DNA of 64,000 nucleotides from Maricaulis maris (GCF_036322705.1 NZ_AP027270.1:1861501-1925500); one strand, 5' to 3'; shown: positions 51,364-60,988, counted from the first letter of the stretch. Translations and numbers: made by a program. The notes: a model not told the origin generated them from the letters alone.

Positions 51364-51888
51364 TCAAGCTGGCCTGAGAGCCGTTCCGTTTTCCCCATCC
51401 CAATACCGATCAAGGACATTCTCCAGATATTCTCCGCAGGACGATTTCAGGCCGCCGGCCACGTAGGGAGGTCGTTTCAAGAACAGCAAGTAGCTCCGGT
51501 CGTATATCTGATGTTTTTTCGTATGAAATATCAGAGAATTGTCAGACATATCTAAGACGACTTGATCGAGGTCATCCCAAGGCAGGAATTGTCGACGCGA
51601 CCTGCCTGGCCAGAACGTGATACCCGACGCGCTCAACTCACAGGCGGGGCCATGCCATGATCTCGGCCATCCTCGGCGCCATTCAAGCCACACGCCACCG
51701 CCCAGAACCACAGTAGACGCAAACAGCAACGCCAATGAGCTTTCGCCAGAATTCTGTATCGCCGCATAGAGCAGTGCAAATGTGACTATCGCGAAGAACG
51801 CGATTGGCAGGGCCCGTTTCAATTCGATCGAAGCGTAAAATCGAAGCGTGCCTTGCCGCTTTTCAGATTCTGGGGTCTGCGCATCCAT
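51364..51888 (-). CDS. Hypothetical two-helix membrane protein of low GC
   Basis: Product of 174 residues with two adjacent membrane helices (about 22-62), a short Trp/Arg-rich loop (WRRGWPRSW) and a C-terminal domain with FLPWDDLDQVVLDMSDNSLIF that looks like a small bacterial PH-like fold. Base composition appears lower in GC than its neighbours and it has no clear ribosome-binding site, both signs of acquired DNA. It sits between repeats and dxs, interrupting the usual dxs-tlyA neighbourhood. A TTG at 51924 is an alternative start. Function unknown. Confidence 0.6.
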   Translation of the reverse strand: MDAQTPESEKRQGTLRFYASIELKRALPIAFFAIVTFALLYAAIQNSGESSLALLFASTVVLGGGVWLEWRRGWPRSWHGPACELSASGITFWPGRSRRQFLPWDDLDQVVLDMSDNSLIFHTKKHQIYDRSYLLFLKRPPYVAGGLKSSCGEYLENVLDRYWDGENGTALRPA

Positions 51889-52031
51889 ATTTTTGTGAAT
51901 ACCGAGCAGCTGGCGCCGTAGCAACTCTTATAAAAACCACGACAGGCACCATTCAGCCCGGCTCTCCCATCGGATAACCCGGCCCGTGAAAATGACCCGT
52001 CCGGACTGGGGCCGGTTGATGGGGCCCGCCC

Positions 52032-53963
52032 CTAACCCGCGATCAGCGCCGCCGCCACGCGCTCGGCCGCGGCATCGTCCTTGCCCATGGCTTCCAGCGC
52101 CTTGGCGGCGATGTGGCGGGCGTTGAGGCCGGCGGTGTCATACATGTCGAAGGGGGATTCCTGGTCCTGGAAGACATCCGGCAGGGTCAGGGTGCGGATG
52201 CGCAGGCCACGGTCGAGCGCGCCCTTCTCGGCCAGCAGGTGCAGCACGAAGGCGCCGAAGCCGCCCATGGCGCCCTCTTCCACCGTGATCAGGACTTCAT
52301 GCTCGCGCGCCAGGCGCAGGATGAGGTCCTCGTCCAGCGGCTTGGCGAAACGGGCATCGGCGACCGTGGTCGAGAAGCCCTGCGCGGCGAGCGCGTCGGC
52401 GGCCTTGAGGCTTTCCTCGAGACGGGTGCCGAGCGACAGGATGGCGATGCGCGAGCCCTCGCGGACGATGCGGCCCTTGCCGATCTCCAGCGGCTCGATC
52501 ACGTCCGGGATGGCGATGCCGGTGCCATTGCCGCGCGGATAGCGGAAGGCGGACGGGGCATCGTCGATCAGGGCGGCGGTCTTGACCATGCGCGAAAGTT
52601 CGAGCTCGTCGGCGGCGGCCATCAGCACCATGCCCGGCAGGGCGCCGAGATAGCCAATGTCGAAACTGCCGGCATGGGTCGCCCCGTCAGCACCGACAAG
52701 GCCGGCGCGGTCGATGGCAAAGCGGACGGGCAGTTTCTGGATCGCCACATCGTGGACGACCTGGTCATAGCCGCGCTGCAGGAAGGTCGAGTAGATCGCA
52801 GCAAAGGGCTTCATGCCGTCGGCAGCGAGGCCGGCGGCGAAGGTCACGGCGTGCTGCTCAGCAATACCGACATCAAACATCCGGTCCGGGAAACGGTCCC
52901 CGAACAGGTCGAGCCCGGTGCCGCCCGGCATCGCGGCGGTGACGCCGACGACGCGGCTGTCGGCCTCGGCCTCGCGGATCAGCTGTTGCGCGAAAACCTT
53001 GGTGTAGGACGGGGCTGCCGCCTTGGATTTTTGCTGCTCGCCGGTGATGACATTGAACTTGGCGACGCCGTGATACTTGTCGTCGGCCGCTTCGGCGGGG
53101 GCATAGCCCTTGCCCTTCTGGGTCACCACATGGATCAGGACCGGGGCGCTGTCACCGTCGCGCACATTGCGCAGCACCGGGACAAGCTGGTCGAGGTCAT
53201 GGCCATCAATCGGGCCGACATAGCGAAAGCCCATCTCCTCGAACAGCGTGCCGCCCATCGCCATGCCGCGCATGTATTCCTCGGCCCGGCGCGCCGCCTC
53301 CTCGACCCGAAACGCCTTGGCGACGCCCTTGCCGAGCTTGCGGATCGAGCGATAGCCCTGCGAGGAGACGAGGCGGGCGAAATAATGGCTCATCGCGCCG
53401 ACCGGCGGGGCGATGGACATGTCATTGTCGTTGAGGATGACGATCAGGCGGCCGCCGATATGGCCGGCATTGTTCATCGCCTCATAAGCCATGCCGGCCG
53501 ACATCGAGCCGTCGCCGATGACGGCAATCACATTGCGCTGCTCGCCCTTGAGATCGCGGCCGACGGCAAAGCCGAGCGCAGCCGAGATCGAAGTCGAAGC
53601 GTGGGCGGCGCCGAACGGGTCGTACGCGCTCTCCGAGCGTTTGGTGAAGCCGGACAGGCCGCCAGGCTGGCGCAGGGTGCGGATGCGGTCGCGACGACCG
53701 GTCAGGATCTTGTGCGGGTAGCACTGGTGGCCGACATCCCAGATCAGCGTATCGGTCGGCGTGTCGAAGACATGGTGCAAGGCGGTGGTCAGTTCGACCA
53801 CGCCGAGGCCGGCCCCGAGATGGCCACCGGTCACCGACACCGCATCAATCGTCTCCGCCCGCAGTTCGTCGGCCAGCGTCTTGAGCCGATCGAGCGGCAG
53901 ATTCTTGAGATCGGCCGGGGACGAGATGGTGTCGAGAATGGGGGTTTTCGGTGCCATGGACAT
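52032..53963 (-). CDS. dxs: 1-deoxy-D-xylulose-5-phosphate synthase
   Basis: Thiamine-diphosphate enzyme that condenses pyruvate and glyceraldehyde 3-phosphate, the first step of the MEP isoprenoid pathway. The 643-residue product has the expected [15 protein letters not shown], the cofactor loop [15 protein letters not shown], and the catalytic Glu region [17 protein letters not shown], followed by a transketolase C-terminal domain. Start options are a GTG at 53975 overlapping ispA and ATGs at 53963 and 53957; AAAGG fits the latter two. It directly follows ispA, so the genes form one operon. Confidence 0.96.
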   Translation of the reverse strand: MSMAPKTPILDTISSPADLKNLPLDRLKTLADELRAETIDAVSVTGGHLGAGLGVVELTTALHHVFDTPTDTLIWDVGHQCYPHKILTGRRDRIRTLRQPGGLSGFTKRSESAYDPFGAAHASTSISAALGFAVGRDLKGEQRNVIAVIGDGSMSAGMAYEAMNNAGHIGGRLIVILNDNDMSIAPPVGAMSHYFARLVSSQGYRSIRKLGKGVAKAFRVEEAARRAEEYMRGMAMGGTLFEEMGFRYVGPIDGHDLDQLVPVLRNVRDGDSAPVLIHVVTQKGKGYAPAEAADDKYHGVAKFNVITGEQQKSKAAAPSYTKVFAQQLIREAEADSRVVGVTAAMPGGTGLDLFGDRFPDRMFDVGIAEQHAVTFAAGLAADGMKPFAAIYSTFLQRGYDQVVHDVAIQKLPVRFAIDRAGLVGADGATHAGSFDIGYLGALPGMVLMAAADELELSRMVKTAALIDDAPSAFRYPRGNGTGIAIPDVIEPLEIGKGRIVREGSRIAILSLGTRLEESLKAADALAAQGFSTTVADARFAKPLDEDLILRLAREHEVLITVEEGAMGGFGAFVLHLLAEKGALDRGLRIRTLTLPDVFQDQESPFDMYDTAGLNARHIAAKALEAMGKDDAAAERVAAALIAG

Positions 53964-53971
53964 GCGGCCTT

Positions 53972-54859
53972 TCACGAGCGCCGGGCGAGGATGAAGTCGA
54001 CCGCGTCTCTCAAAACATCTGCGCGTGCACCGAAAGGTTCAAGGTGGTCCTTGGCCTGTGCGGCCAAGTGCCGCGAACGGTCCTGCGCGCCTTCGATACC
54101 CAGAATGGTGACGAAGGTGGCTTTTCCTTGACCGGCATCCTTGCCGACCGCCTTGCCCGCCTCACCGGCATCACCCGTCGCATCCAGAAGATCGTCGGTT
54201 ATCTGATAGGCCAAGCCGAGATCATGGGCAAACCCCTCAAGCGCCCGCCGCACCGGGTCATCGACCTCCTTGAGGATGGTCGCGCTCTCGACCGCATAAG
54301 AGATCAGCGCGCCGGTCTTCATGCGGTGCATGCGGGTGACCACAGAAATGTCGAACTGCTCGGTCTCGGCACGGATATCGATCATCTGCCCGCCGACCAT
54401 GCCATACGGGCCGGACGCCCTGGACAGGCGCTCGACCAGGCGCGCGCGCACACCCCCGCGGGGATGGGTGTCGGGATGGGCGATAATCTCATAGGCCATC
54501 GCCTGCAGGCCGTCGCCGGCCAGAACAGCGGTGGCTTCGTCATAGGCCTTGTGGACGGTCGGACGACCGCGCCGCATGTCATCATCATCCATGCACGGCA
54601 GATCGTCATGGATCAGGGAATAGGCGTGGATGCATTCCAGCGCGCAGGCCGCGCGCAACACGCCGCGCTCGTCGGCATGAACCAGATTGCCCGCCTCGAT
54701 GGCCAGAAAGGGCCTCAGACGCTTGCCCGGCCCGAGGGCGGCATAGCGCATCGCCGAATTGAGGTGGGCTTCAGGCCCTTCGGCGCGTGGCAGAAGCGCA
54801 TCAAGCGCGACCGTCACCCGATCGGCATGCTCATTGAGACGCTGTTCGAAATCTTTCAT
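53972..54859 (-). CDS. ispA: Farnesyl/geranylgeranyl diphosphate synthase
   Basis: Trans-prenyltransferase of 295 residues that extends dimethylallyl diphosphate with isopentenyl diphosphate. The first Asp-rich motif is DDLPCMD (85-91) and the second is DDLLD (222-226); GKRLRP near 46-51 binds the substrate. The length fits a farnesyl diphosphate synthase. It lies between the csaA-like gene and dxs. Confidence 0.93.
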   Translation of the reverse strand: MKDFEQRLNEHADRVTVALDALLPRAEGPEAHLNSAMRYAALGPGKRLRPFLAIEAGNLVHADERGVLRAACALECIHAYSLIHDDLPCMDDDDMRRGRPTVHKAYDEATAVLAGDGLQAMAYEIIAHPDTHPRGGVRARLVERLSRASGPYGMVGGQMIDIRAETEQFDISVVTRMHRMKTGALISYAVESATILKEVDDPVRRALEGFAHDLGLAYQITDDLLDATGDAGEAGKAVGKDAGQGKATFVTILGIEGAQDRSRHLAAQAKDHLEPFGARADVLRDAVDFILARRS

Positions 54860-54920
54860 CGAGCCTGCCTGTCTGTCCCGCCTGCCCGGGTCTGCCGGTG
54901 AACGGGTCTGCCTGTTCTGT

Positions 54921-55274
54921 CTAGTGCAATCGCGACCCGTTGGGCACGGACTGGTCCGGCGCCATCAGCACGATCTCTCCCTTGCCATCAGAAACGCCGA
55001 GAGTCAGCACTTCCGACAGCATCGGCCCGATCTGGCGCGGTGGAAAATTCACTACCGCCAACACCTGCTTGCCGACCAGGGCGGCCGGCGAGTAGTGCGC
55101 CGTGATCTGGGCCGAGGACTTCTTCTCGCCGAGCTCGCCGCCGAAATCGATCCAGAGCCGGATGGCCGGCTTGCGCGCCTGCGGAAAGGGCTCGGCGCGG
55201 ACCACGGTTCCGATGCGGATGTCGAGCTTGAGAAAGTCCTCGATCGAGACTGTGTCGGGGGTCGCCTGCGGCAT
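54921..55274 (-). CDS. CsaA-like tRNA-binding domain protein
   Basis: Product of 117 residues made of a single EMAP/CsaA-type OB fold: FLKLDIRIGTVVRAEPFPQARKPAIRLWIDFG, AVVNFPPRQIGPMLSEVLTLG and the end GSRLH. In Bacillus CsaA is a secretion chaperone-like protein; here binding of tRNA-like structures is the safe statement. It lies between xseB and ispA, which are neighbours in many relatives, two bases from the xseB stop. Confidence 0.88.
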   Translation of the reverse strand: MPQATPDTVSIEDFLKLDIRIGTVVRAEPFPQARKPAIRLWIDFGGELGEKKSSAQITAHYSPAALVGKQVLAVVNFPPRQIGPMLSEVLTLGVSDGKGEIVLMAPDQSVPNGSRLH

Positions 55275-55276
55275 GG

Positions 55277-55525
55277 CTAGTCGAAACCGGCCGGCTCGGT
55301 GGCCGGCTGACCGTCCTCACCGCGCACGATTTTCTCGACCTTCAGTTCGGCCGCCTTGAGCTTGCTGTCACAATGCGCCCGCAGCGCGGCGCCGCGCTCA
55401 TAGATCTCGATCGAGCGTTCGAGTTCGACTTCACCGGACTCCAGCTGGCGGACAATGCCTTCCAGCTCGGCCAGCGCTTTCTCGAAGCTCAAGGTCGCAA
55501 TGTCGGCATGGGGCTCAGCGTTCAT
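55277..55525 (-). CDS. xseB: Exodeoxyribonuclease VII small subunit
   Basis: Small subunit of exonuclease VII, which degrades single-stranded DNA with the large subunit XseA (not in the window). The 82-residue product shows [27 protein letters not shown] and [26 protein letters not shown], the standard two-helix coiled-coil pattern. The ATG at 55525 follows GGAGAG; longer frames upstream are not conserved-looking. Confidence 0.93.
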   Translation of the reverse strand: MNAEPHADIATLSFEKALAELEGIVRQLESGEVELERSIEIYERGAALRAHCDSKLKAAELKVEKIVRGEDGQPATEPAGFD

Positions 55526-55601
55526 CACGTCTCTCCGTTGTCGGTTTGAACCGGAATTCGGGCCAGCATAGGAAGCCCGTCGCGGCGCGGCAATCAGTCC
55601 G

Positions 55602-56201
55602 TCAGTCGCCACGATACTCATAGCGGCGCCAGGACCAGTAGCTGTCGCCACCATCGCGGACGCAGACCCATCCGGCGGCTTTCAGGTGCGGCCGCATCAT
55701 GCGGTTGAACCAGCCATGGGCGCAGCACACCACCGGTCCGTCCTCGGCCGCGGCGATCAGGCGGGCAACCGCCCGTGCGGCACGCGCGTCGGCCTCGACG
55801 CGGCTTTCGCGGCCGCGCGACTGGCCCAGCCACCAGGTGCAGCGCGCGAACACGCCCCAGGTCTTGGCCATGAAACGGCCCGGCCAGGGCGGCGGCGGCA
55901 GCTCGGCCTCGACGAAATCGTCCTCGATGACCAGCTCGCGGCCTGGCGCGACCGCCTGGGCGGTCTCGATGGCGCGGCGCAGGGTGGAGGCAAAGATGGT
56001 CCGCGCGTCGACGGCCTGTGCCTTCAACGGCTCGGGCGCGACCTGACCCTCAACCAGCGGCGCCGGCTGATAGGTATTGTCCCACCAGTCCTCATAGCCA
56101 CGCCAGTCCATCATCGCCTCGCGATTGGCGAGCGGCTGGCCGTGTCGGGCAATGGTGATATAGCCGGGCCGCGCGGGCTTGGCGGTGTTCATGTCTGTCA
56201 T
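55602..56201 (-). CDS. Histidine phosphatase family protein
   Basis: Phosphoglycerate-mutase-like phosphatase of 199 residues. The catalytic His is in [13 protein letters not shown]; the second Arg is in [13 protein letters not shown]; the acid residue is in [11 protein letters not shown]; the final His is in [13 protein letters not shown]. The substrate is unknown. It lies between the HDAC-like gene and xseB with small gaps. Confidence 0.85.
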   Translation of the reverse strand: MTDMNTAKPARPGYITIARHGQPLANREAMMDWRGYEDWWDNTYQPAPLVEGQVAPEPLKAQAVDARTIFASTLRRAIETAQAVAPGRELVIEDDFVEAELPPPPWPGRFMAKTWGVFARCTWWLGQSRGRESRVEADARAARAVARLIAAAEDGPVVCCAHGWFNRMMRPHLKAAGWVCVRDGGDSYWSWRRYEYRGD

Positions 56202-56275
56202 ACGGTGTCACGGTCACGCGCGGGGGCAAGCGCATCAGCCGGCGCGCCCCGTCGCAGCCTGGCAGAGAAATTCGA

Positions 56276-57208
56276 TCAAGCCTCGGACAGCGCGCCGACA
56301 AAAGCCGCCGCCGATCGCCCCAGGGCCGGACAGTCGTAGCCACCCTCCAGCACGGAAACAAGCCGCGATTGGCTAAATTCACGGGCAATGCCAGCCAGTT
56401 GCCGCGCAGCCCAGGCATAGTCGTCGCTGTGCAGGCCCCAGCCCCCCACCGGATCATCCGCATGCGCATCAAATCCGGCCGAGACGAGGACCAGTTCCGG
56501 ACGCACGCGCTGAAGGGCGGGAATCACCTGGGTCTCGAACCGCGCCCGCCATTGCGCGCCGGTGACACCGCCCGGCATCGGGCAGTTCAGCACATTGCCG
56601 TTGAGCCCGGTCTCGCCCTCGCCTCCGGTACCCGGATAGAGCGGTGCCTGGTGCAGGGAGGCGAAGAAAACACGGTCATCCTGCTCGGCCAGGCATTGCG
56701 TGCCATTGCCGTGATGGACATCGATATCGACAATGGCGACGGTTGCGAGGTCGTGCACGTCAAGCGCATGCAAAGCCGCAATGGCGATCGTGTTGAACAG
56801 GCAGAAGCCCATCGCGCGGTCCGGCTCGGCATGATGTCCGGGCGGCCGCGCCAGGACGAAGGCCGCGCCTCCGGCGTCTGCCACCACCCGGTCCACAGCT
56901 GCCACCGCACCGCCGACCGCGCCCAGCGCGGCGGCCGCCGAGCGGTCACAGACCAGCGTGTCCGGATCAAGCCCCACCCAGTCTCCCGGCCGGGCCGCCG
57001 CACAGGCGCTCAGCACCCGGTCAACATGTTCGGCGGTGTGAAAGCGCGCCACATCCGGCATGCCGCCCGCAGGCGCCTCGACCCAGTCACAGCCGGGCAG
57101 GCCAAGCAGCGCCTCACGCACCGCCTCATAGCGACCGGCATGTTCGGGGTGACCGGGCGGGACCGCGTGGAGGCGGCTGGAGGGACTGTCATGGATCGTG
57201 GTTTTCAT
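56276..57208 (-). CDS. HDAC-like (class II type) deacetylase
   Basis: Zinc amidohydrolase of the histone-deacetylase superfamily, 310 residues. Seen are [20 protein letters not shown] (the His-His pair), [12 protein letters not shown] (zinc ligands), [15 protein letters not shown] (third ligand) and the Tyr loop LEGGYD. Bacterial members remove acetyl groups from polyamines or acetoin-related compounds or proteins; the substrate here is not known. A neighbour of xseB in many alphaproteobacteria. A SET-domain gene follows on its left side of transcription (upstream). Confidence 0.92.
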   Translation of the reverse strand: MKTTIHDSPSSRLHAVPPGHPEHAGRYEAVREALLGLPGCDWVEAPAGGMPDVARFHTAEHVDRVLSACAAARPGDWVGLDPDTLVCDRSAAAALGAVGGAVAAVDRVVADAGGAAFVLARPPGHHAEPDRAMGFCLFNTIAIAALHALDVHDLATVAIVDIDVHHGNGTQCLAEQDDRVFFASLHQAPLYPGTGGEGETGLNGNVLNCPMPGGVTGAQWRARFETQVIPALQRVRPELVLVSAGFDAHADDPVGGWGLHSDDYAWAARQLAGIAREFSQSRLVSVLEGGYDCPALGRSAAAFVGALSEA

Positions 57209-57271
57209 GGTTCCAATGTGAAGCCTTCATGCCGCGCTTTCCAGCCCGCGTGTGTGCCCGGCCCGGCCGCG

Positions 57272-57679
57272 TCAGGCCGGCATCGCGGCGCCATTGTGGT
57301 GGACCGGCGTCGGCAGCAGCACGACGTCTTCCATGAACTGGCTGTAGTCGCAGAGGATTTCCTCGCCCGGATGGATGTCCCGACGGGCCTCGCCATTGCC
57401 ATCGGCGCGAAAATCGAGGTTCGGCTCGCCGCTATGATTGAGGAAGCGGGCATGGTCGCCATCGAGCAGATAACCGTTCAGCCCGCGATCGAAATAGGCA
57501 TAGCGCTGCATGTACTGGCGATAGACTTGCGGGCGCTCGACCAGCTGGGCTTCGGTGAGGATGAGGTCGACCGCCGGGTCGAGGACCCAGACCAGCGTCC
57601 CCGCCGGGATGAATTCGGACGCAAAAACGCCCAGCCCTTCCAGCGGGCTGGGGGCAAGATAGGTGTCCACGAGAAGCAT
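57272..57679 (-). CDS. SET-domain protein
   Basis: Short SET-domain protein of 135 residues: SPLEGLGVFASEFIPAGTLVW at the start, HARFLNHSGEPNL (the NHS motif of the SAM site) and PGEEILCDYSQF (the catalytic-region Tyr). SET proteins are protein-lysine methyltransferases; in bacteria the targets are mostly unknown. The ATG at 57679 begins the conserved fold; the longer frame upstream is not. It lies just upstream of the HDAC-like gene, a pairing of a methyltransferase fold with a deacetylase fold. Confidence 0.82.
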   Translation of the reverse strand: MLLVDTYLAPSPLEGLGVFASEFIPAGTLVWVLDPAVDLILTEAQLVERPQVYRQYMQRYAYFDRGLNGYLLDGDHARFLNHSGEPNLDFRADGNGEARRDIHPGEEILCDYSQFMEDVVLLPTPVHHNGAAMPA

Positions 57680-57861
57680 GGATCTGTCACTCCGACCGGC
57701 CGCGTCGACGGCTGGCGATGGATCAGCGGCGGACCCCGAGACAGGCCGACCGCGGAGTGCGACGCTCCAGACTCCATATTGGGGATTTGTGAAAAAGCGC
57801 AAGCGGGATTCTGGCTTCGGCGGGCGCTATTCTACCTGCCCCGACAAGCCGTTCCGCGTGC

Positions 57862-57963
57862 TCAGAGCACACCGCTCTGGATCCAGGCAATGGCAAAGCC
57901 GACCGCGAGTCCGGCGATAACGAGCACACTTACCCACCCGCTTGCCGATCCTGTCCGCCTCAT
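57862..57963 (-). CDS. 33-residue single-helix membrane peptide
   Basis: A short frame encoding 33 residues, beginning MRRTGSASGW and continuing with one membrane helix (about 11-29: VSVLVIAGLAVGFAIAWI). GAGGGGGTGG lies eight bases before the ATG, a strong ribosome-binding site. Two positive charges precede the helix, which predicts a cytoplasmic N-terminus. The gap it fills (57680-58098) has no other gene. A small hairpin overlaps its end (57863-57879). It may be a small membrane regulator or accessory peptide; function unknown. Confidence 0.5.
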   Translation of the reverse strand: MRRTGSASGWVSVLVIAGLAVGFAIAWIQSGVL

Positions 57964-58098
57964 GCCCACCCCCTCGTCTCGGTATGACGGGGCAGATGCT
58001 AGCTGTGAATCGGATTCAGGCAACGCCTAAGTTGTGACACGTCATGAAACGGCACCCAGGGTGCACGCGCGCGCGCGCCCGGATGCCGGCCACCGGGC

Positions 58099-58971
58099 CT
58101 AATGGCCCAGCGACACGTCCATGATCTTCACGCCGGGAGGGGCGGCCGGCTCTTCCGGCACGAAGAAATCCGGTAGCAGCTCGAGCGAGGGATCGTAGGA
58201 ATACTGGTCGAGATCGCGCTCGCCCTCCTCCCACAGGAAGCTGTCATCAATAATGAAGTTGCCGGTGAAGTCGGCGGCCGGCTTGTTGAGGACCTTGTAG
58301 GCTGTGTCGGCGAGGATTTCCGGCTTGCGGCAATTCTTCATCGCCTCGTCATTGGCAAGAACATTGGAGATGGCGGCGGTCGCCACGGCGGTACGTGGCC
58401 AGATCGCATTGGCGCCGATCCTGCCCTTGAACTCCTCGCCCCAACCGAGGATGCACAGGCTCATCTGGTATTTCGCCGAGGTGTAGGCGACATGCGGCCC
58501 GAACCACAGGCCGCGCATGTCGAGCGGCGGGGCGAGCGCAATGATGTGCGGGTTCTCGGCCTTCATCAGATAGGGCAGGCATTTCTGCGTGGTCAGGAAG
58601 GTGCCGCGACCATTGACCTGGTGCATCAGGTCATAGCGCTTCATCGGCACATCGGCGGTCGGCCGCGGATAGATGGCGGAGGCATTGTTGATGACCGCGT
58701 CGATCCCGCCAAAGCGGTCAACCGCCGCAGCGACTGCCGCCTCGACCTGGGCCTCGTCGCGGATATCGCATTTGACCGCGAGGGCCTGACCACCGGCCTT
58801 TTCAATGGCCGCGGCCGCCGTGTGGATCGTCCCCTCGAGGCGCGGATCCACCGTGTCGGACTTGGCCGCGATCACGATATTGGCGCCATCGCGGGCACAG
58901 CGCTCACCGATCGCCAGACCGATACCGCGCGATGCGCCCGTGATGAAAATCGTCTTTCCCTTGAGGCTCAT
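58099..58971 (-). CDS. Short-chain dehydrogenase/reductase (HSDL2-like)
   Basis: NAD(P)-dependent SDR of 290 residues with TGASRGIG (cofactor loop, about 11-18), NNAS and the active-site YTSAKYQMS (Tyr and Lys). The wording around KCLPYLMKAENPHIIALAPPLDM matches the HSDL2 group, although the usual Ser of the SDR active site is replaced in the APPLDM segment, as seen in that group. The substrate may be a fatty-acyl or sterol-like compound (inference). The gene is alone, 45 bases before lepB. Confidence 0.9.
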   Translation of the reverse strand: MSLKGKTIFITGASRGIGLAIGERCARDGANIVIAAKSDTVDPRLEGTIHTAAAAIEKAGGQALAVKCDIRDEAQVEAAVAAAVDRFGGIDAVINNASAIYPRPTADVPMKRYDLMHQVNGRGTFLTTQKCLPYLMKAENPHIIALAPPLDMRGLWFGPHVAYTSAKYQMSLCILGWGEEFKGRIGANAIWPRTAVATAAISNVLANDEAMKNCRKPEILADTAYKVLNKPAADFTGNFIIDDSFLWEEGERDLDQYSYDPSLELLPDFFVPEEPAAPPGVKIMDVSLGH

Positions 58972-59016
58972 GCGCCCTCTCCCCGTTTGATGGTCGGGGC
59001 AGAGACTAGTGCGCGT

Positions 59017-59781
59017 CTAGAGCCCGCGCCAGACCCGGCCGCGCGGACAGTACAGACCCTGCTCCTGGCGACAGCGCTCCAGCGTGAAGAGGACGGTCTC
59101 GGCACGGCCGATCACATTCTCCAGCGGAATGAAGCCGGGACCGCCCGAGGCGCGGCTGTCACGCGAGGCGTCGCGGTTGTCGCCCATGGCGAAAACAGTA
59201 CCCGGACGCACGGTGACCGGCCCGAAATCATCGAGGTCGTAATTGTCGCCGCGTTCATAGATCTCGTGTTCGCGACCACCGGGCAGGACCTCGGTGTAAT
59301 GGCTGACGGTGACGGCCTGGTTGGAGCGATCCTCGCGATAGGTGCGAATGTCCTCCAGCAGGCGCGGGGCGACCTCGCCATTGATGTAGAGGCGGCCCTC
59401 ACGGACCTCGATCACATCGCCGGCGACACCGACCACGCGCTTGATCAGGTTGCGCGGCGGGCTCTGGTTTTCGTCGCGGAGCACCACGACATCCCCCCGG
59501 CGCGGCTGCGACCACGCAATCCGGCCATTCCAGCTGTCCGGCAGGACATAGCCAATCCCCAGCGGCAGGGAGTGGACGGAATAGCCATAGGCCCATTTGG
59601 AGACCAGCACCCGGTCACCGACTTCCAGCGAGGGCTGCATGCTTTCGGACGGGATGTGGAAGGCGGCAAAGCCGAAGGTCACCAGACCTAGCCAGACCGC
59701 CGCAACACCGCCGATGAACCGCACGGTTTCCAGGATTTCATCGGCCGCACGGCCAGCAAGACGCTTCATCAGTGGACTCAT
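59017..59781 (-). CDS. lepB: Signal peptidase I
   Basis: Inner-membrane serine protease that removes signal peptides of exported proteins. The 254-residue product has one N-terminal membrane helix (about 22-42), the catalytic Ser47 in IPSESMQPSL and Lys114 in NLIKRVVG, and the conserved end box FAMGDNRDASRDSR. It overlaps the YbjQ-like gene by four bases. A second lepB may exist elsewhere, as in many alphaproteobacteria. Confidence 0.94.
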   Translation of the reverse strand: MSPLMKRLAGRAADEILETVRFIGGVAAVWLGLVTFGFAAFHIPSESMQPSLEVGDRVLVSKWAYGYSVHSLPLGIGYVLPDSWNGRIAWSQPRRGDVVVLRDENQSPPRNLIKRVVGVAGDVIEVREGRLYINGEVAPRLLEDIRTYREDRSNQAVTVSHYTEVLPGGREHEIYERGDNYDLDDFGPVTVRPGTVFAMGDNRDASRDSRASGGPGFIPLENVIGRAETVLFTLERCRQEQGLYCPRGRVWRGL

Positions 59782-60098
59782 TTCAGTTTCACAGCCGTTC
59801 CGTAGGCCAGGATTTCCGCCGCACCTTCCATGACCGAGGAGGTCGTCAGGCGCACCGTGATGATGGCATCGGCGCCCAGCTCTTCGGCATGTTTGGCCAT
59901 GCGGTCGAGCGCCTGCTCGCGCGATTCAGACAGGAGGCTTGTATACTCCGGCACCTCGCCACCGACCAGGTTACGCAGGCCGGCGATGAAATCACGGCCG
60001 AAAAAGCGGGCGCGCACGACATTGCCGCGGGCGACACCGACCACGCGGTCGATCTCGCGACCGGGCACGGTGTCACTCATGGTCACGATCAGGCTCAT
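59778..60098 (-). CDS. YbjQ family (DUF74) protein
   Basis: Product of 106 residues in the YbjQ/UPF0145 family: VTMSDTVPGREIDRVVGVARGN at the start, and AEELGADAIITVRL with AYGTAVKL at the end. It forms pentameric rings in solved homologues; function unknown, with heavy-metal binding proposed for some. It overlaps its neighbours on both sides by four bases, forming a small operon of membrane peptide, ybjQ and lepB. Confidence 0.88.
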   Translation of the reverse strand: MSLIVTMSDTVPGREIDRVVGVARGNVVRARFFGRDFIAGLRNLVGGEVPEYTSLLSESREQALDRMAKHAEELGADAIITVRLTTSSVMEGAAEILAYGTAVKLK

Positions 60099-60316
60099 TC
60101 TTCATTCCCTTGCAAGACAAGCTGGTCCGAACGGGCCCGCCAATACATCAACGCCACGCCCAGGGCCGGACAACCCGTCGCCGCGAGCCACAGATAGCTC
60201 TCCGGATAAGGCAGATACCAGCCGGCCAGCAAGCCGGCCGCGAGCAGGCCAAGGAAGGCCAGACCGCCACCGATCACCAGAACCGGGATCATGATATCAA
60301 GCACTCTGCCTAACAT
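60095..60316 (-). CDS. Small two-helix membrane protein
   Basis: Product of 73 residues with two membrane helices (about 7-31 and 40-58) joined by a short turn with PYPESY. It starts MLGRVLDIMIPV. First gene of the three-gene unit with ybjQ and lepB, overlapping ybjQ by four bases. I do not recognise the family. A 12-bp palindrome (60336-60347) lies 20 bases upstream. Confidence 0.65.
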   Translation of the reverse strand: MLGRVLDIMIPVLVIGGGLAFLGLLAAGLLAGWYLPYPESYLWLAATGCPALGVALMYWRARSDQLVLQGNEE

Positions 60317-60335
60317 GGGCTGAACACATCCTGAC

Positions 60336-60359
60336 CGTATCGATACGCCATTCGATACG
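60336..60359. promoter_or_regulatory. Palindrome plus repeated half-site upstream of the ybjQ-lepB unit
   Basis: CGTATCGATACG (60336-60347) is a perfect 12-bp palindrome, and CGATACG occurs again at 60353-60359. The position near the expected promoter fits an operator or promoter element. Confidence 0.4.
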
Positions 60360-60548
60360 TCGAATTCGCGCCACAACCAAGAAGCCTGCCTGTCAATGAC
60401 GGTATTTTAAGGCGCCGCCGTGGCCGCAAGGACGCACGAAGACGCCGCGAGACCATTCGAGGGAGTGGGCGGGGGACTACGCGCGGACCTGTCCCGCTTG
60501 GCGAGACGGGGGCGCTCTGCCACTCTGGCCTGCAAGGAGATTTGCGAC

Positions 60549-60934
60549 ATGTCAGACACGATCATCGAACCCGGCTCGACCCAGGCCACGGACCGCGACG
60601 ACAAGCTCTTCGCCGCGCTCAATTACGGCCTCTTCCTGTGATCGGCAACATCATCGGTATCACCAGCATCCTGGCCGTGATCATCGCCTATGCCCGGCGC
60701 GAGCGCGCGCCGCACTGGCTGCAGTCGCACTATACCTTCCAGATCAAGTCTTTCTGGGCCGCCCTGATCGGCATCCTGGTCTGTACCTTCATGATCATGA
60801 CCATCATCCTGTCGCCCTTCGGCGCCATGGGCCTCGGTCTGATCTGGCTCTGGATGCTGGTCCGCAGCGTGGTCGGCCTCATCCGCCTGCTCGACGGCCG
60901 CGGCCACCCCGACGCCGACGCGATGTGGGTGTAG
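60549..60934 (+). pseudogene. DUF4870-like membrane protein gene with one-base frameshift
   Basis: The first 30 codons (MSDTIIEPGS ... KLFAALNYGLFL) end at a TGA at 60639-60641, but the other frame continues at once with IGNIIGITSILAVIIAYARRERAP and a two- to three-helix membrane protein to 60934. Adding a single base after CTG at about 60639 restores FLLIGN in one frame. The whole reads like a small DUF4870-type membrane protein of about 128 residues. AAGGAG is correctly spaced before the ATG at 60549. It may be a real mutation, a sequencing error, or less likely programmed frameshifting. Confidence 0.7.
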
Positions 60935-60988
60935 GCAGCGGGCGAAACCGAGGCGCTCGCCTTCAATTGCGATGTCGACCCGAACATC

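Noticed and set aside
52113-54131. A 672-codon plus-strand frame opposite dxs
   Set aside because: Antisense to clear dxs and ispA genes, with no domain or start signal.
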